Shown here in pieces: positions 60,705 through 64,000 of a DNA stretch of 64,000 bases (positions are counted from its first letter, which is position 1; every line of letters starts with the position of its first letter). The stretch is taken from the NCBI RefSeq assembly GCF_042658365.1, contig NZ_JBHSQC010000015.1, one strand, 5' to 3'. Made by a program: the position numbers and the translations under genes. This stretch comes from Carnobacterium_A antarcticum. Its GTDB lineage: Bacteria; Bacillota; Bacilli; Lactobacillales; Carnobacteriaceae. The notes beneath the pieces are model-generated. The model did not search any database and was not told the DNA's origin. It worked only from the letters and a program-made list of their open reading frames with translations.

Positions 60705-61352
60705 TTGAGCAGTAAATCAGTATTCACTCGAATGAGCGAAGCGTTATTCGGAAAAAAAGAAGAAACAATAATAGAAGAAAAGGGGAAAAAAATTATGAAA
60801 ATCGGTATTATCTCAGGAAGCGTACGCGAAGGAAGAAACTCAGAAGCAGTAACACAATGGATTTATGATTTTGCAGTAAACAGAAACGATGAAGGAGTAG
60901 AATACGAAATCGTTGAGTTAGCTGATTATGATCTACCGCTATTGGGAGCTAAACTTCCTGAAGAGCGTCAAGCAGCAGCAGGTGCAGCTATTCAAGCATG
61001 GTCTGAAAAAATGGCTTCATTTGATGGATATGTATTTATCACTCCAGAATACAATCATGCAGTAGGTGGAGCATTAAAAAATGCTACTGACTTCTTAAAA
61101 CCAGAAGTAGCGAATAAAGCAGCAGCATTGGTTGGATACGGCAGCTTAGGCGGCGCACGTGCTCACGAAAATATGCGTTCGATCTTAGGCGAATTGAGTG
61201 TTGCTACTGTCCACACGACAACAAACTTCTCTATAATGTCTGACTTTGAAAACATGAGTATTTTCAAACCAAATGACTACAATAAAGTTAATGCACAAGG
61301 TATGTTTGATGACTTATTGCTATGGTCACAAGCTTTCAGCACAATCAGATAA
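60705..61352 (+). CDS. NADPH-dependent FMN reductase family protein
   Basis: This 215-residue flavodoxin-like protein has FMN-binding IGIISGSVREGRNSEAV, ITPEYNHAVGGALKNATDFL and VGYGSLGGARAHENMR. It reduces FMN, quinones or azo dyes with NAD(P)H. Two starts are credible. TTG at 60705 follows GGAGG by eight bases and gives a 30-residue charged extension. ATG at 60795 follows AGGGG by nine bases and gives the usual family length. I list the longer form because it has the better site. It stands alone before a strong terminator. Confidence 0.83.
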   Translation: MSSKSVFTRMSEALFGKKEETIIEEKGKKIMKIGIISGSVREGRNSEAVTQWIYDFAVNRNDEGVEYEIVELADYDLPLLGAKLPEERQAAAGAAIQAWSEKMASFDGYVFITPEYNHAVGGALKNATDFLKPEVANKAAALVGYGSLGGARAHENMRSILGELSVATVHTTTNFSIMSDFENMSIFKPNDYNKVNAQGMFDDLLLWSQAFSTIR

Positions 61353-61373
61353 GCATAAAAATATAGAATAAAT

Positions 61374-61428
61374 GCCCTTCAAGGTAGTCGCGATAAAAAG
61401 TGACTGCTATACTTGAAGGGCGTTTTTT
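61374..61428 (+). terminator. Terminator after the FMN reductase gene
   Basis: Stem GCCCTTCAAG / CTTGAAGGGC with an inner GTC / GAC pair, followed by T. Confidence 0.9.
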
Positions 61429-61553
61429 ATGGAGAAGTTTTTTATTTGATTGTCCAATAATGTGCTACACTAAGACAAAAAGCAGTTTCAGTCAATCATT
61501 TAACAACAAGTGAACACGACTAGATAATGAAATGTCCAAGGAGGAAATGTATA

Positions 61554-62369
61554 ATGAAAGGGTATTCAAAAAAGCCGCACAAGATGAATTATCAACTATC
61601 TTTGGTTGCTTTTTCTCATATCAAGGGACAAGCGAAAGATTTAGAGTTTCATTCTCACCAACACTATGAACTTTATTTTTTTCATGGAAGAGAATGCAAA
61701 TATTTGATCAATAATCAGATATATGATTTAAAACCTGGAGACATGTTGTTTTTAGATGGTTTGGATTTGCATAAAGCACATGTAACGGGCAATAAAGAGT
61801 TATACGTCGGTATGCTGCCTTTTGATGCGATGGCTTCTTTAGAAAAAGTCATCGAATTCTGTCATGAAGCAAACGATGTAGCTAAGAAATTAGCCGAACA
61901 TGGGATAAAATTGTATTACCACAATCATCACATCGAATTAAAAAAATACGATGGAAAATATTTGTTGGATATTATCCGTGAAGAAGCTCCTTTATTAGGT
62001 TTTGAATTGGATGTCCACTGGGTACAACGCGGCGGTAAAAACCCGGTTTCTGTATTAAAAGACTATGCTGGAAAAGTAGATCTAGTGCATTTGAAAGATT
62101 ATCGAGTCGCTAGTATCCCTCCGGAAGCTTTTGATGCTTTAAAAGAAGGGGACTACGAAACCTTTATGACGGCATTTGCCAATATCATTCAATTTGCGGA
62201 ATTAGGCCAAGGCAGTTTAGATTTGCCAGAGATCATTGAACAAAGTATCGCCAGTGGAACACGTTATTTATTGGTGGAGCAAGATGATCAATATGGACGC
62301 GACCCATTCGACTGTTTGATTACTTCACGCGATTATTTGTACAACGCAGGCTACAAAAACTTATTTTAA
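61554..62369 (+). CDS. Chimeric ORF: AraC-type cupin start fused to sugar phosphate isomerase end
   Basis: Residues 10-80 look like the sensor cupin of an AraC regulator (LEFHSHQHYELYFFHGREC, LKPGDMLFLDGLDLHKAHV). From about residue 90 the sequence is the C-terminal two thirds of a sugar phosphate isomerase/epimerase TIM barrel (AEHGIKLYYHNHHIEL, LLGFELDVHWVQRGGKNP, KVDLVHLKDYR, YLLVEQDDQYGRDP). Neither part is complete: the AraC HTH and the first beta-alpha units of the barrel are missing. An internal deletion joining two neighbouring genes in frame explains this best. ATG at 61554 follows AGGAGGAA. It is probably not a working isomerase. A Gfo/Idh/MocA oxidoreductase follows. Confidence 0.75.
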   Translation: MKGYSKKPHKMNYQLSLVAFSHIKGQAKDLEFHSHQHYELYFFHGRECKYLINNQIYDLKPGDMLFLDGLDLHKAHVTGNKELYVGMLPFDAMASLEKVIEFCHEANDVAKKLAEHGIKLYYHNHHIELKKYDGKYLLDIIREEAPLLGFELDVHWVQRGGKNPVSVLKDYAGKVDLVHLKDYRVASIPPEAFDALKEGDYETFMTAFANIIQFAELGQGSLDLPEIIEQSIASGTRYLLVEQDDQYGRDPFDCLITSRDYLYNAGYKNLF

Positions 62370-62479
62370 ATCTAGGAAATAAACGATATATGGGGCTAAG
62401 AGTTCGACGCTTAGCTCCATATATTTGTTAAGTTTATAATCAGAAGAATAAAAAAATAGTTGGTGGAAGGATGATCGAA

Positions 62480-63559
62480 ATGAAGCAAGACGGAATGAAC
62501 TATGCACCAAAAGGCAAGCCAAATCCAGTAGTTGAACCCGGTGAGTTTAATTTTGCCGTAACAGCTTTGGATCACGGACATATCAATGGGATGACCAATG
62601 GATTGCTGGAAGCAGGAGCAACATTAAAATGGGTCTATGACCCAGATCCAGAAAAAGTAGCCGCTTATCAAGAACAATTTCCTGAAGCGGCAGTAGCGGA
62701 ATCATTAGAAGCCATTCTTGCGGATCCAGCGGTTCAATTAGTTGCAGCTGCCGTTATTCCAAATTTACGCAGTGAGATGGGCAATCGAGTGATGCGGGCC
62801 GGAAAAGATTATTTTACGGATAAAACAGCTTTCACAACGATGGCGCAATTGGAAGAAACTAAAAAAGTTGTTGCTGAAACAGGCCGCAAGTTTTTTGTTT
62901 ACTTTAGTGAACGCCTGCATGTTGAAGGAGCAGTTTTTGCAGGACAATTGATCAAAGACGGTAAAATTGGAGAAGTCATTCAAGTGACCGGTTTTGGTCC
63001 ACATCGTTTGGACAAAGACATACGCCCAGACTGGTTCTTTAAGAAAGAACAATATGGCGGAATCTTGTGCGACATCGGCAGCCACCAAATTGAACAGTTC
63101 TTGTATTATACCGGCAATGAAAATGCTGAAGTTCTGCACAGTAAAGTCGGAAACTATGCTAATCCCGACACTCCTGAACTGGAAGATTATGGAGATGCAA
63201 CATTCCTAGGCGACAATGGAGCAACTTTCATCTTTAAAGTCGATTGGTTTACACCAGATGGCTTAAGCACTTGGGGAGATGGCCGAACATTTATTACGGG
63301 GACTAAAGGAACGATTGAAGTTCGCAAATACCTTGATGTAGCGCGTGAAGAAACCGGCGATCATTTGTATTTGGTTACTGCAGAAGGAGAGGAACATTAT
63401 TCTCTAACGGGAGAAGTAGGCTTCCCATTCTTTGGCGAAATGATCAAAGACTGTATCAACCGTACTGAAAAGGCTATGACACAAGAGCATATTTTTAAAG
63501 CTCAAGAGTTGTGCTTGATTTCGCAAGAAAAAGCAATGGTTATTCCAACAAAAAAATAA
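62480..63559 (+). CDS. Gfo/Idh/MocA family oxidoreductase
   Basis: This 359-residue protein has an N-terminal Rossmann domain (FAVTALDHGHINGMTNGLLE, VYDPDPEKVAAYQEQFPEA), the family Lys in YFTDKTAFTTMAQLEE where EKP is usual, and a C-terminal alpha/beta domain with GGILCDIGSHQIEQFLYYT carrying the conserved Asp/His. It oxidises or reduces a sugar or cyclitol with NAD(P). ATG at 62480 follows GGAAGG by nine bases; the ATG at 62471 abuts the site. Such enzymes often pair with TIM-barrel isomerases like the one whose remnant lies upstream. Confidence 0.85.
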   Translation: MKQDGMNYAPKGKPNPVVEPGEFNFAVTALDHGHINGMTNGLLEAGATLKWVYDPDPEKVAAYQEQFPEAAVAESLEAILADPAVQLVAAAVIPNLRSEMGNRVMRAGKDYFTDKTAFTTMAQLEETKKVVAETGRKFFVYFSERLHVEGAVFAGQLIKDGKIGEVIQVTGFGPHRLDKDIRPDWFFKKEQYGGILCDIGSHQIEQFLYYTGNENAEVLHSKVGNYANPDTPELEDYGDATFLGDNGATFIFKVDWFTPDGLSTWGDGRTFITGTKGTIEVRKYLDVAREETGDHLYLVTAEGEEHYSLTGEVGFPFFGEMIKDCINRTEKAMTQEHIFKAQELCLISQEKAMVIPTKK

Positions 63560-63580
63560 ACAACTTATCCTTAACAAACG

Positions 63581-63630
63581 AAAAGCCGCATCAAAAATCC
63601 TATTATGGATTTCTGATGCGGCTTTTTCTT
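63581..63630. terminator. Bidirectional terminator
   Basis: Stem AAAAGCCGCATCA / TGATGCGGCTTTT with inner AATCC / GGATT, between convergent genes. Confidence 0.92.
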
Positions 63631-63633
63631 AGC

Positions 63634-64000
63634 TTATTTTGCTGAATCTAAATAATTTTGATAGAATTCTTCTACTTTAGCTGGATCGGCTACTAACTCA
63701 TTTCCAGTGTCGACTAACGGACTAACAGTCGAGTAAGCTTTTAATTTCAAACCATCGTAAGCAGAACTGATTTCATCTTGGTTGATGGAGTAAAGAATCG
63801 ATTTACGCAAATCGGCACTATCAGAAACATCCCGTCCATTGGTATTGAACAACATGTACGTTACACCATTACTTGGCATACTTTGTAATGTTAAGCTGTC
63901 TTCGCCTTCAACAACGTCATATTTTGTTTCATCTAATCCATACAATAAGTGGATTTCACCAGAACGTAAAGCAGATAGGGCACTATCCGCATCTCCGATA
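63634..64000 (-). CDS. Oligopeptide ABC transporter substrate-binding protein, C-terminal part
   Basis: The frame is open to the window edge, so the start lies beyond base 64000. The 122 visible residues match the C-terminal lobe of family 5 solute-binding proteins (OppA type): ALSALRSGEIHLLYG, YMLFNTNGRDVSDSADLRK, SILYSINQDEISSAYDG and AYSTVSPLVDTG. The protein should be a lipid-anchored peptide-binding component. It ends at the shared terminator. Confidence 0.8.
   Translation of the reverse strand, partial: IGDADSALSALRSGEIHLLYGLDETKYDVVEGEDSLTLQSMPSNGVTYMLFNTNGRDVSDSADLRKSILYSINQDEISSAYDGLKLKAYSTVSPLVDTGNELVADPAKVEEFYQNYLDSAK

Overview
The window is AT-rich chromosomal DNA of a low-GC Firmicute, most likely a lactic acid bacterium of the Lactobacillales. 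The gene order and protein flavour suggest Carnobacterium or a close relative. The evidence is the strong Shine-Dalgarno sites, two T-box leaders, cre-like sites, PTS permeases, a heterodimeric EfrAB/LmrCD-type exporter and several Lactobacillales-type families. I see no rRNA, tRNA, CRISPR array, phage or complete insertion sequence. Two genes run off the window edges, at base 1 and at base 64000.

Layout. 1-3.5 kb: two-subunit ABC multidrug exporter. 3.8-11 kb: an FNR-type regulator, a divergent acyl-CoA dehydrogenase/EtfB/EtfA operon, then a small metal-binding protein, an unrecognised 97-aa protein and a P1B ATPase. Three promoters here carry an FNR-type box with exactly the same distance to the -10 hexamer, so these genes look like one anaerobically controlled regulon. 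11-19 kb: acetyltransferase, PAS plus degenerate GGDEF protein, small membrane and hypothetical proteins, a DUF218 lipoprotein and a bactofilin-like membrane protein, interspersed with gene remnants. 19-28.9 kb: glutathione-dependent formaldehyde detoxification pair, KdgT permease, VOC protein, aldo/keto reductase, cupin, aldose epimerase, DUF2975 plus HTH pair. 29-31 kb: a family 3 glycosidase gene broken by several lesions, then a sulfurtransferase.

32.4-37.6 kb: a compact cassette of DauR/YheO-type regulator, RidA, PfoR-type membrane permease, a complete seryl-tRNA synthetase and D-serine ammonia-lyase. I read it as a D-serine use and detoxification system. RidA would clear the 2-aminoacrylate made by the lyase, and the SerRS may protect translation. 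38-43.4 kb: M20 amidase, RpiR regulator, PTS IICB and NagB for amino-sugar use. 43.6-48.4 kb: tryptophan operon trpDCFBA (minus strand) behind a Trp T-box, lacking trpEG. 48.5-52.8 kb: galactitol-type IIC, LacI regulator, pentulose-phosphate 3-epimerase and ribokinase with LacI-type operators, one of them inside the epimerase gene.

53.1-60.2 kb: a T-box-controlled methionine cluster containing a 2-oxoacid reductase-like dehydrogenase, aminotransferase, two MetQ-like lipoproteins, a short MetE-like enzyme, LuxS and an SDR. 60.7-64 kb: FMN reductase, a chimeric AraC-cupin/sugar isomerase ORF, an oxidoreductase and the end of an oligopeptide-binding protein.
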